A DNA stretch of 64,000 nt from Sphingomonas sp. UV9 (GTDB taxonomy: Bacteria; Pseudomonadota; Alphaproteobacteria; Sphingomonadales; Sphingomonadaceae), in contig NZ_SCIN01000005.1 of the NCBI RefSeq assembly GCF_004101245.1, forward strand, positions 1 to 64,000. Reading direction: 5' to 3'. Positions 43,386 through 51,171 of the stretch are shown piece after piece; position 1 is the first letter of the stretch, and each line of letters begins with the position of its first letter. The position numbers and the translations under genes were made by a program. The notes under the pieces were generated by a model. It saw only the letters and a program-made list of their open reading frames with translations, was not told where the DNA came from and ran no database searches.

Positions 43386-44543
43386 ATGACCAGGATCGTG
43401 CTTTTCGCGACATCGGCGCTCACGCTCGCCAGCCCTGCCGCCAGCCCTGCAGCCGCGCAGGTCGATCCGGTCGCGCGGGAGATGGCGGCGCAAGCGCTCT
43501 CGGTCGCGACCGCGCCGACGACGATGAAGACCACGATCGTCGGGGGCGAGCAACCGAACACGCCTGCCGTGTCGGGGGCTTCGGGGACGATCGGCAACTC
43601 CCCGATCCAGGTCAACGGCAGCGCCGCCAACGACACCGGCTATCTCGCATTCAAATACGGCGCGGATGGCAAGGGGGTGACGAATTACTGGGTGAAGACG
43701 CGCAGCCCGGTGATGAACGGCTATGCCGCGATACAGAACGGCGACCGCATCGTCGTCGACCTGTGGCAGGCAGGCACCGGCGGGCAGACCGGGCATGTCG
43801 GCGGAACCCGCGTCACGGTCGACAATGCGGTCTTTTCGGCAGGGGAGGTGGCCGGCCGCTGGGCGTTGTTCACCGGCACCGGGGTCGCGTCGTCGCAGGT
43901 CAGCAGGCAATATCCGGTCCGCTACGGCACGATGAACGCGATCGTCGCCAACAGCTATCAGCAGGTGATCTTTCCGGGCGGCGTGAACCCGGCGCTGCCA
44001 TCGGCGGGGAGCAATTTCGGCGGATGGGTGGTGATCGGCGCGGGCGCGGCCTCGCCTGGCTTCGGCGCCTTGAAGTTCCTGCGGACGGGCGCCGCATTGC
44101 TCGCCACGCCGGAAGCGGGCGCGTTCGAGGTCGATGCGAATGCGCTGCCCTATTTCACCGCGGCCGACGGCGTCCGGCGCGGCATCATGCTCGCCGAGAC
44201 CACCGACCCGAGCGTCACGGTGCTGCCGGGCGCGGGATCGGGTGCAACCGCCACGATCGATGCGAACGGCAATGCGGGGATCGTCCTGCTGGTCACTGGT
44301 GCGGGAATAGGGCCGAAATCGGGGGCGGGAGCAGGGGACCTGTTCACGGTCACCTATGCGCACCCCTATCCGTCCGCGAGCTATCCGGTGATCTCGGCCG
44401 CCAACGCAGCCGCGGTCGCGCTCGTCCGGAACGGCTATCTGACCGCCACTGCGACCGGCTTCACCGTCAGCCAGCCTTCCACCGGCGATGCGGCGCTTCC
44501 CGCCGGGACCTATGCCGTCACCTTCAATGCGCCCGGCGCTTGA
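43386..44543 (+). CDS. Secreted beta-rich protein of unknown function
   Basis: 385 residues from ATG 43386 (AGGAA upstream) with signal peptide MTRIVLFATSALTLASPAAS and cleavage after AAAQ. The body is Gly/Ala/Thr/Asn-rich and beta-strand-like (GYLAFKYGADGKGVTNYWVK; GRWALFTGTGVASSQ; TAADGVRRGIMLAETTDP), without catalytic motifs. It is reminiscent of phage tail-fibre-like or choice-of-anchor surface proteins. The TGA overlaps the TTG start of the second nucleotidyltransferase, so the two are translationally coupled. Placement in the RiPP locus suggests surface binding or delivery, but the function is not known. Confidence 0.65.
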   Translation: MTRIVLFATSALTLASPAASPAAAQVDPVAREMAAQALSVATAPTTMKTTIVGGEQPNTPAVSGASGTIGNSPIQVNGSAANDTGYLAFKYGADGKGVTNYWVKTRSPVMNGYAAIQNGDRIVVDLWQAGTGGQTGHVGGTRVTVDNAVFSAGEVAGRWALFTGTGVASSQVSRQYPVRYGTMNAIVANSYQQVIFPGGVNPALPSAGSNFGGWVVIGAGAASPGFGALKFLRTGAALLATPEAGAFEVDANALPYFTAADGVRRGIMLAETTDPSVTVLPGAGSGATATIDANGNAGIVLLVTGAGIGPKSGAGAGDLFTVTYAHPYPSASYPVISAANAAAVALVRNGYLTATATGFTVSQPSTGDAALPAGTYAVTFNAPGA

Positions 44544-45715
44544 CCGAAGCCGTCTCTCTCCACGCCGCATATCATCCGAAGATATCGGCCGAGTTCGCCT
44601 TCGTCTGTGCCTGCGCCGATCCTCTCCACCCACCCCGGACCGACGACCGACACGATGATCTCGACGGTGACAGGGTGGCCGCGATCGCGCACCGGCACCA
44701 GATCGTCCCGCTGGTCGTCGAGGCGCTGAAGCGGTGCAACCGGCCGATCCCGCCGGCACTCGCCGTACGCCATGATCCGCTGGCGCCGCTGCGGTCCGCC
44801 CGCGAGGCGATCCGGTTGCACACGCTGCTGGCGGCGGACGGGATCGAGCCGGTTTTCCTCAAGGGCAGCACGCTGGCGATGCTGGCGTACGGCGCGATTC
44901 AGCGCCGCCAGTTCAGCGATATCGATCTCCTCGTGCGGCCGACCGACGCCCGCCGCGCGGCGAGGCTGCTGGAGGAGGCCGGCTACCGGGCGCCGGGCGG
45001 AGCAGGGGATTTGCCGGAACGGGTTACGCGCGCGATGCCGCTCGCCAAGGACATGGCGATCCGTCACCCCGGCAACGGCCAGATCGTCGAGCTTCACTGG
45101 CGCATGACCGACGCTGCGTACGAGCGCCCGGTCCGGGACCACGAAGCGATCCAATGGGTCGAGCTCGCCCCCGGCGCAGCCATCCCCACGCTCGCGACCG
45201 ACGCGCTCTTTGCCTATATCTGCAACCACGGCGCCGCGCATCTGTGGGCGCGGCTACGCTGGCTGGCCGACGTCGCCGCCTTGCTGGCACGCGAACCCGA
45301 TGGCGGCGACCGGCTCTGGCACGCCGCGGTCGCCCGCCGCCAGACCCGCGCGGCCGCGTCCGCCATCCTGCTTGCCGGGCACTTCTTCGGCACGCCCCCG
45401 CCACCATCCTTCTCCGCCCCCCGATCGCTCCGCCTCACACTGCTCGTCGCGCTGTCGCGGCGCACGATCGAAGCGGGAGGCGGGACTGCCGAACTCGCGC
45501 GCTCGCGATGGCGCGGCTGGGCGGAGATGACCGGCAAGCTGCTCGTCGCCTCGAGCGCCGGCGATCTTGCCGGCTGGTCCAGGCGCCTGCTGTTCTCCGC
45601 CTCCGACGAAGACGTCACCGACCGCTCGCGCTTCTGGTTCGTGCTCCACCCCCTGCAGCGCATCCCGAAACTGTTGAAGCGACGCCGGCTACGGCGTCAC
45701 CGCAAGCGAGCATGA
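44540..45715 (+). CDS. NTP_transf_5 nucleotidyltransferase, copy 2
   Basis: 391 residues from TTG 44540, overlapping the previous TGA (TTGA). Motifs: IEPVFLKGSTLAMLAYG, FSDIDLLVRP (acidic pair DID), GQIVELHWRM and CNHGAAHLWARLRWLADVAALL, shared with copy 1 at 24146. The C-terminus is very basic (RRRLRRHRKRA). Together the two copies frame the RiPP region. Family members in kinase-bearing lasso loci are thought to elaborate the phosphorylated C-terminus. The acceptor and donor here are unknown. Confidence 0.82.
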   Translation: MTEAVSLHAAYHPKISAEFAFVCACADPLHPPRTDDRHDDLDGDRVAAIAHRHQIVPLVVEALKRCNRPIPPALAVRHDPLAPLRSAREAIRLHTLLAADGIEPVFLKGSTLAMLAYGAIQRRQFSDIDLLVRPTDARRAARLLEEAGYRAPGGAGDLPERVTRAMPLAKDMAIRHPGNGQIVELHWRMTDAAYERPVRDHEAIQWVELAPGAAIPTLATDALFAYICNHGAAHLWARLRWLADVAALLAREPDGGDRLWHAAVARRQTRAAASAILLAGHFFGTPPPPSFSAPRSLRLTLLVALSRRTIEAGGGTAELARSRWRGWAEMTGKLLVASSAGDLAGWSRRLLFSASDEDVTDRSRFWFVLHPLQRIPKLLKRRRLRRHRKRA

Positions 45716-45993
45716 GCGGCCGCATCGCAATATCCGATCGCTTCCGACGCCAAAGCTCTCCCCAATAAATGCCGTCCGCACATCTAGCCTCGCTAAATAA
45801 AAGCACGGTCTTTCAAAATTGATCGGTTTCCGGTTACCACGGGATCAAAGGCGGGATCACGCGGGGGAATGTCGAAATTATGAAGATAAAACAATTGCCT
45901 GAATGCCTGTTCGGCCGTCACTTGCGTGATGCTCACGGGGTTCGGTTCCGAGACGATATGGCGTTCAGTCGGTGCGTCGGCTGTCGCGTTGCG

Positions 45994-46686
45994 ATGGTGA
46001 AAGTACAAGGCCGCTGGCGAGCGGTCGGTCGCAGTCCATTATGGCAATACCTCGCCTTGGCCGCGTTGCTGCTGCTCTTGGCCTTTGGTTTGCAACGCTG
46101 GTACGCCGCGGCTCACCCCAAGCACGACATGGTGGTCTTCGTCGGAGACAGCATTACCGAGGGCGTTGCCGCGAGCGATCCGCTGACGACCTCCCGTCCG
46201 GGCCGGTACCAGGTCCATGCCGGCAACGACGTGATCGTCGCGAACGAGGGCGTGAACGGCATCACGCTGGGCTCGTTGGCCGGGCTGGTATCGCTGAAGG
46301 ATTACTACAAATCGGGACGCCGCAACGTCGTGGTCCTGGGCGGCGGTTCGAACGACTTCGCCCAGAACGCCAAGGCGGTTCCGTTGTTTAAGACGCTGCA
46401 AGACTATGCCATGCGACTGAAAGAGGATGGCTGGATCGTCGGGGTCGGCACGGTGATGGCGCGCAACGGCCTACCGCCGGAACAGGAACGCGAACGGCAG
46501 GCGTTCAACCGAATGATCGTTCACGGGCCGTTGAAAGGCCAGGGCATCGCCGTGCTCGACTTCGACGCGGAGCAACGGGCAGGGCGCGTTCCCCTGGCAG
46601 ACGGTGTACATCCAACCGATGAAGGCTATGCGGGCATGAGCAAGCTCGATGTCGCATTCGTCGACAAGGCGCTCGAGAAGCGTTGA
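45994..46686 (+). CDS. Membrane-anchored SGNH/GDSL hydrolase
   Basis: About 230 residues from ATG 45994. The frame is open to 45880, but the upstream part shows no protein-like features. A basic N-terminus (VKVQGRWRAVGRS) and TM helix (LWQYLALAALLLLLAFGLQ) anchor the protein. SGNH blocks: VVFVGDSITEG (catalytic Ser), NEGVNG, VVVLGGGSND and LADGVHPTDEG (Asp/His). Role: esterase or deacetylase acting outside the inner membrane, possibly on envelope polysaccharide. A related-looking lipoprotein follows 28 nt downstream. Confidence 0.8.
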   Translation: MVKVQGRWRAVGRSPLWQYLALAALLLLLAFGLQRWYAAAHPKHDMVVFVGDSITEGVAASDPLTTSRPGRYQVHAGNDVIVANEGVNGITLGSLAGLVSLKDYYKSGRRNVVVLGGGSNDFAQNAKAVPLFKTLQDYAMRLKEDGWIVGVGTVMARNGLPPEQERERQAFNRMIVHGPLKGQGIAVLDFDAEQRAGRVPLADGVHPTDEGYAGMSKLDVAFVDKALEKR

Positions 46687-46714
46687 ACTCTCCGAGCCGG
46701 GTGGACACGACGAC

Positions 46715-48022
46715 ATGACACTGACCCGGCGCGCGGCCGTAAGCGGCATCGTCAGCACTGTAGCGCTAGCGGGATGTGGCGGCGAGGGCGGCACCAGCGA
46801 TGGCCCTATCGCCGTGGTGCCCGTAACGCCTGCACCTGCGCCGGCACCGTCTCCAACGCCCACGCCCCCGCCCACGCCCACGGCGCCTCCGCTCCAATCG
46901 CGCAGCACGCTCGGTATCTTGACGTTGGGCATGTCGGTTTTTCTGGGCGATGATCTGGTAGGCTTCGGCAATCCGGATCGATCGGCGATCATTGCGGATA
47001 ACACGCCGACCCGATACTTCACCAAGGCGTTGATGGCCGCCCGGCCAGCCGACAGGACGATCCGCGAGGTCAATGCAGCCGTCGGCGGTTCGTTCGACGA
47101 TCAGACCCCGAACCAATATGCAGCCGTGGCGGGCAAGCCGTACGACGTCGTTATCCTGGGTCTCGGGATGAACAGCGGATCGGCGTATGGCGTGCACGGC
47201 CGCGGACCGAACGCTGCTTTTACCAAGGAGAGACTCCGACCTCTTCTGCGGGAGATCAAGACGACCGGTGCCGTGCCGATCGTCTGCAACACGATGCACC
47301 CCTGGCCCGAAAGGACTACGCCAGCGTCAATTCGTGCCGTACTTTCCGAGGGAATCGCCTGGCCAGCCGAACAGGAAACCCTGCTTTACGGCGGGACATT
47401 GGCGTTTGATCGAGAGGCTAACACGTTCGGCTCACCCATTCCGGGCGAAGCCGGGCGCGGGGTGTTCGAGCGCGCCGGGGGACAGTCGATACGCGCTGGC
47501 AGCAAATTACGCATCGACGATGGTACCGGGCCGAATGCCGGCATCCTCATGACGGTGACCCACAGGGTTGGCGGCAATACGGTGCAGGTCGAGCCGGGAT
47601 CGATCCAGGAAAGTGGCGTGTTCAATAGTGTCGTACGCCACTTCGATCCGCCGGTAGACGAATTCCTGGTCCCGCCCTCTACCCAACAGGTTCAGAAGCG
47701 CGATTGGACGGGCGGTGGCGTGATCGTCGATGGCCTGGCAAGCTATGCGACATGGAACGGGGTACTTGCGGACCTTGCTCGCGAGGAGGACGTCAAACTG
47801 CTCGACTTCGAATATCGCGGGTTCAAATGGGTAGAGCGGCGCGGTTGGCACAGCGTTTATACATCGACCTACCAGGGCGTGGTGTTCGAAACATATAATC
47901 ATCCGCAGTTGGCAGCCCAGAGCGTCGTCTACGGGGAAATGATGACGTGGCTGGCACGCGTGCTCGATACCAACGGGCTGAGTGGCGGCTTCGAACGGCT
48001 CGTAGGCCCGCCCATATCCTGA
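46715..48022 (+). CDS. SGNH-like lipoprotein with Pro-rich linker
   Basis: 435 residues from ATG 46715. MTLTRRAAVSGIVSTVALAG ends at Cys21 (lipobox ALAGC; twin Arg present). A Pro/Thr/Ala linker (about 35-65) follows. Later TLGILTLGMSVFLGDDLVG, VVILGLGMNSGSAYG and ETYNHPQLAAQ occupy the places of SGNH blocks I, III and V, though block I lacks a standard GDS serine and the family match is weak. It is probably an envelope-attached carbohydrate esterase or binding protein, co-transcribed with the SGNH hydrolase at 45994. Confidence 0.6.
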   Translation: MTLTRRAAVSGIVSTVALAGCGGEGGTSDGPIAVVPVTPAPAPAPSPTPTPPPTPTAPPLQSRSTLGILTLGMSVFLGDDLVGFGNPDRSAIIADNTPTRYFTKALMAARPADRTIREVNAAVGGSFDDQTPNQYAAVAGKPYDVVILGLGMNSGSAYGVHGRGPNAAFTKERLRPLLREIKTTGAVPIVCNTMHPWPERTTPASIRAVLSEGIAWPAEQETLLYGGTLAFDREANTFGSPIPGEAGRGVFERAGGQSIRAGSKLRIDDGTGPNAGILMTVTHRVGGNTVQVEPGSIQESGVFNSVVRHFDPPVDEFLVPPSTQQVQKRDWTGGGVIVDGLASYATWNGVLADLAREEDVKLLDFEYRGFKWVERRGWHSVYTSTYQGVVFETYNHPQLAAQSVVYGEMMTWLARVLDTNGLSGGFERLVGPPIS

Positions 48023-48174
48023 AGCACGATCGGATCCGGTAGAGCCTGCGTGGACCCCGATCAGGCGGCCCGTTGCGATACCCCACGCATCTGATTGGTG
48101 TTGTCGCAGGAACCCTTGGCGGCTGTAATCGTTTGGACGGGGCAGCCGTACTGGCTGATACCTGGGAGTGACCT

Positions 48175-48435
48175 ATGATTAAGAAACTGACCCTGGCCGC
48201 ATCGGCCTTTGCCTTGACTGCACTGCCAGTTGCAGCAAGCGCTGCTCCTGTCGCTGTAAGCTCGGCCGGGTCGCTCTCGTCGGTTCGTGCAGGCACGCCT
48301 ACGTCGAAGTCCAGCAACCTCGCTGGTCTCCAGGATTCGAGCATCGCTCCGATCGTCATCGGTATCGGCATCCTCGCGGGTGTGACGTACCTGATCATCG
48401 ATCACGAAGACGATGACAACTCCGACAGCAACTAA
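48175..48435 (+). CDS. Small envelope protein with C-terminal TM and acidic tail
   Basis: 86 residues. Signal peptide MIKKLTLAASAFALTALPVA with cleavage near ASAA; a Ser-rich middle; one hydrophobic segment IAPIVIGIGILAGVTYLIID; an acidic tail HEDDDNSDSN. Good Shine-Dalgarno (GGGAGTGA). Small proteins with this layout are common and uncharacterised in sphingomonads. A strong terminator follows at once, so it is probably a single-gene unit. Confidence 0.7.
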   Translation: MIKKLTLAASAFALTALPVAASAAPVAVSSAGSLSSVRAGTPTSKSSNLAGLQDSSIAPIVIGIGILAGVTYLIIDHEDDDNSDSN

Positions 48436-48441
48436 GTGAAG

Positions 48442-48467
48442 TGGGCCGGTAATTCCGGCCCATTTTT
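48442..48467 (+). terminator. Rho-independent terminator
   Basis: An 8-bp GC-rich stem (48442-48449 with 48455-48462), 5-nt loop and five T residues (48463-48467), starting 6 nt after the stop of the small envelope gene. Confidence 0.88.
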
Positions 48468-48578
48468 ACATTCGGCCCATTTTCAAAGGGCACGGGTTTC
48501 AAAAGCGGCATCGCGCATCGCGACCGTTCCTAAATCCTGGTTTGAGCGATCGATCGCCAACCGTGGCCTGCCTTCAGG

Positions 48579-48986
48579 TCAGAGCAAACTCGATTTAGAG
48601 GTTTGCTGTTTAGCTTGCCGAGACCCTTCGGGTTTCGAACCCGATCGAGACGTTTGACCAAGATCGGACGTTGTTTTTCCCAACGGCTTTCCCGGGGCAG
48701 ATACATCGCCGCCAACCTTGGCCTCCAAGGCCTCCACACGGTTTGTCAGCAGGTCGAGATCGAGCTTTTCCGGCGTTGCCTGCAACGCGCCGACCTGTTG
48801 CTCCAGTTCGTCGATCCGCTTGTTCGCGGCGGCGATCCGTATCCCAGCCTCCATCCGGTCGACGTCCGCCTTTATCGGATCCTCCGCCACCTTCGCCGCT
48901 TTGGGCGTGGGCGTTGAGGACTGGTCGCAGCCTGCCACGAGGATCAGGCATGCCAGCGACATGATGCTTTTACAGAAATATGTCAT
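48579..48986 (-). CDS. Small coiled-coil lipoprotein
   Basis: 135 residues from ATG 48986 (GGCGGAGAG upstream). The signal sequence ends in the lipobox LVAGC. The mature part is helical with heptad-like Leu spacing (ANKRIDELEQQVGALQA; LLTNRVEALEAKV) and a Ser/Lys/Gln-rich disordered tail. It probably forms an oligomeric envelope coiled coil. No family is recognised. Separated by 9 nt from the end of the antitoxin gene, same strand. Confidence 0.65.
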   Translation of the reverse strand: MTYFCKSIMSLACLILVAGCDQSSTPTPKAAKVAEDPIKADVDRMEAGIRIAAANKRIDELEQQVGALQATPEKLDLDLLTNRVEALEAKVGGDVSAPGKPLGKTTSDLGQTSRSGSKPEGSRQAKQQTSKSSLL

Positions 48987-48995
48987 GCTCTCCGC

Positions 48996-49364
48996 CTACT
49001 CCTTCGCCAGCGCGTAATCCTGCACCAGCACTTTTTCGGGGACGTGCCACGCTCCCGCGATCTTGCGGATCATCGGCAGGGTGAGCGCACGGTGACGCGC
49101 CAGTATCTCGGTGGCGCGCGACTGCCCGATCAGTGCGGCGAGTTCGGCGCGGGTATAGCCGTTCATCTCCATCGCCGCCTCGATCGCGCGCACCGGATCG
49201 AGCGGTTCGATCGGCCAGCGCCGGCTTTCATACGTCTCGACCAACGTCGCCAGCACGTCGAGCCGATCACCCGCCTCGGTGCCGTCTTCTGCGCCCCACA
49301 GCGCCTCGATCTCGCGCAGCGCCGTTTCGTGATCCTCGTCGGTCCGGATAGGACGAATGTGCAT
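48996..49364 (-). CDS. higA: HigA-type antitoxin (XRE-family)
   Basis: 122 residues from ATG 49364, preferred because GGAGG lies at ideal spacing (ATG 49391 is possible and would overlap the toxin stop). HIRPIRTDEDHETALREIEALW is the usual N-terminus of HigA-like antitoxins. The HTH is EMNGYTRAELAALIGQSRATEILARHR. Paired with the HigB-like gene directly upstream. It should bind its toxin and the two palindromes at 49709-49749 to autorepress the operon. Confidence 0.87.
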   Translation of the reverse strand: MHIRPIRTDEDHETALREIEALWGAEDGTEAGDRLDVLATLVETYESRRWPIEPLDPVRAIEAAMEMNGYTRAELAALIGQSRATEILARHRALTLPMIRKIAGAWHVPEKVLVQDYALAKE

Positions 49365-49387
49365 CGCACCACCTCCATTGGGCATAG

Positions 49388-49690
49388 TCAAAACAGGCTC
49401 ACCGTCAGCGCATCGATCTTGTCATAGTCCGCATGCGTGCCGACGAACTTGATGAAGGCGATCGACCGCTTCCAGTCGAACGCGACCACCATCCGATAGT
49501 CCCCCCCGGCAACCTCGAACCGCACCCGCTCGCCATCGAGCGACTTGGCTTTCGAGAAGTCCGCGACGACCTCCAGCGGACTGTTCCACGAGGCCGCGCT
49601 GGCGACTTCATGCCAATGCCGCAAGGAAGCTTCGGTCGTCGGATGCCTCGCCCAGAACGCGATCAACCTGTTCCTGGCGATGATCCTCAT
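49388..49690 (-). CDS. higB: HigB-type mRNA interferase toxin
   Basis: 100 residues from ATG 49690 (AAGG upstream; ATG 49708 would run into the operator). RIIARNRLIAFWARHPTTE, then WNSPLEVVADFSKAKSLDGERV and YRMVVAFDWKRSIAFIKFVGTHADYDKID match the HigB/RelE-like fold with its conserved basic residues and the final H-x-x-YDKID. It precedes higA, the toxin-first order typical of HigBA. Ribosome-dependent mRNA cleavage is the family activity. Confidence 0.87.
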   Translation of the reverse strand: MRIIARNRLIAFWARHPTTEASLRHWHEVASAASWNSPLEVVADFSKAKSLDGERVRFEVAGGDYRMVVAFDWKRSIAFIKFVGTHADYDKIDALTVSLF

Positions 49691-49708
49691 GCCTTGGCGA
49701 GCTAACAT

Positions 49709-49749
49709 TTCCCGTCATGGGAATCAAGGCTATTTTCCCGTCACGGGAA
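49709..49749. promoter_or_regulatory. Tandem palindromic operators of higBA
   Basis: Two near-identical 15-bp palindromes, TTCCCGTCATGGGAA (49709-49723) and TTCCCGTCACGGGAA (49735-49749), centred 26 bp apart just upstream of higB. Position and duplication fit HigA-family autoregulation. Confidence 0.75.
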
Positions 49750-49799
49750 GTATCGACCTCGTGCGCTATATATAAGGCCTGATCGCTATCGCTTCGCCG

Positions 49800-50792
49800 C
49801 TACAGGAAGCGCTCGCCGGCATGGTCGCGGAACAGCTCGTGGTTGCGGACATAGTCGGACAGGATCTCGAGCGACTTGTGCCGGCTGACCTCCTTCATCT
49901 TGAACACCGTCGCGCCCTGCCGCGCGGCTTCGGTCAAAAAGCCGGCACGCAGCGAATGCCCGGCCACCTGCGCCGGATCATAGCCCGCGGCCGCGGCGCG
50001 CGCCTTGACCACCAGCGCCACGCCGCGGTCGCTCATCGGCTTGGCCGTGATCCGCCCTTGCGGAGTCAGCTTGCGGAATACCGGGCCGTCACCGAACCCG
50101 GCGCAGGCGATCCACGCCAGCAGCAGCGCCTTGGGCCGGATCCGACGCCCTTCCGGCACCGCGATCGTCGCGCCTTCGCCCTCCTGGTCGGTCTTCGATT
50201 TGCGGATCGTGATCAACAGCCCATCGGGCGTGATCGCGACGTCGTCGATATCGAGCGCGACCAGCTCGGATCGCCGCAGGGCGGCCGCCATGCCGATCGC
50301 GAGCAGCGCGCGATCACGCACCGCCCGCACGCTGTCGCCCTCGCAGCCACGTAGCATGTCGCGCAGCATGTCGCCGTCCGCGGCCCGCTTCTGGACCTTC
50401 TTGATGCCGTGGGTGCGGCGGATCCCGGCCACGACATTGCGGATCGCGACCGCGCCCGGTTGTTGCTGCGGCGGATCATACCCGGCCTGCGCGTGCATAT
50501 AACCGATCGCCGCCAAGCGCCGCCCGACCGTCGACGGCCGCGCGCCCGCTTCCGCTTCGGTCGACAGGAAGATCGCCACCGCGCCCGGCGCGGCGGGCAA
50601 AGGATCGATCACACGCGCCGCGCACCAGGCAAGAAATATCCGCCAGTCCGATTCATACGCACGCCGCGTCGCCGGCGACCGCGCCGCGGCGACATAGGCG
50701 CGGGCCGCCTCGATCTCGTCCTCCAGCAGCAACGGGATCAACGGTGTCGACGCAACCCGCGTGAGCGCGGTGTCGTCGAGATCGTCGGTCAT
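49800..50792 (-). CDS. Tyrosine recombinase/integrase
   Basis: 330 residues from ATG 50792. A SAM-like N-terminal core-binding domain (PATRRAYESDWRIFLAWC) is followed by the catalytic domain: Arg173/174 (AALRRSELVALDI), Lys200 (RKSKTDQEG), His279 and Arg282 (GHSLRAGF), His305 (SRHKS) and Tyr314 (LSDYVRNHELF). All catalytic positions are present, so it is probably active. It may belong to an integrated element or a stand-alone recombinase that mobilised the accessory region; no att duplication at a tRNA gene was seen. Convergent with nothing; higBA lies 110 bp beyond its stop on the same strand. Confidence 0.87.
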   Translation of the reverse strand: MTDDLDDTALTRVASTPLIPLLLEDEIEAARAYVAAARSPATRRAYESDWRIFLAWCAARVIDPLPAAPGAVAIFLSTEAEAGARPSTVGRRLAAIGYMHAQAGYDPPQQQPGAVAIRNVVAGIRRTHGIKKVQKRAADGDMLRDMLRGCEGDSVRAVRDRALLAIGMAAALRRSELVALDIDDVAITPDGLLITIRKSKTDQEGEGATIAVPEGRRIRPKALLLAWIACAGFGDGPVFRKLTPQGRITAKPMSDRGVALVVKARAAAAGYDPAQVAGHSLRAGFLTEAARQGATVFKMKEVSRHKSLEILSDYVRNHELFRDHAGERFL

Positions 50793-50835
50793 GCGTCGTG
50801 CTCCAGCAGGTCGGACGGCCCGATATTCGTGATGG

Positions 50836-50865
50836 CCAAAATTCGATCGGACCAAAATTCGATCG
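50836..50865. repeat. 14-bp direct repeat upstream of recombinase
   Basis: CCAAAATTCGATCG occurs at 50836-50849 and 50852-50865, 16 bp apart, 44 bp upstream of the recombinase ATG. Spacing is close to 1.5 helical turns. Candidate recombinase-binding or regulator-binding iterons. Confidence 0.6.
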
Positions 50866-50924
50866 AACGGCGTGTGATGCACCGAACACCGCATGGCAAT
50901 TCCGCCACGCCGAACCGATGATTC

Positions 50925-50956
50925 TTTATTCCGAGAATACCATTTATCGGAATAAA
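50925..50956. repeat. 10-bp inverted repeat upstream of recombinase
   Basis: TTTATTCCGA (50925-50934) and TCGGAATAAA (50947-50956) form a perfect inverted repeat around 12 nt, in an AT-rich patch between the recombinase and the exopolysaccharide cluster. It could be a recombination core, an operator, or a terminator stem. Confidence 0.55.
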
Positions 50957-51171
50957 CTGTCGATGCCGTTTTATCGGTCCAGGCTGTCGCACATTCAAAA
51001 GCGCCTGTTGCGCCATGACCGCGAAAATTACCGATGACGGACAATCTCCGTCCGAATCCGTTCGAACTATTTCGCGGAGCGATCAGCGATATTCTGTAAT
51101 TAACGCAACTTGTCGTTACCGTGATTGGCGGTATGGAACCGATTTTGACGGAACAGCAAAAGGTGTCGAAC

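Noticed and set aside
45793..46008. 71-codon minus-strand frame ending near the second nucleotidyltransferase, with protein-like text (TAEQAFRQLFYLHNF)
   Set aside because: It needs a TTG start without ribosome site and overlaps the start of the SGNH gene. It may be real, but the evidence is too weak to call.
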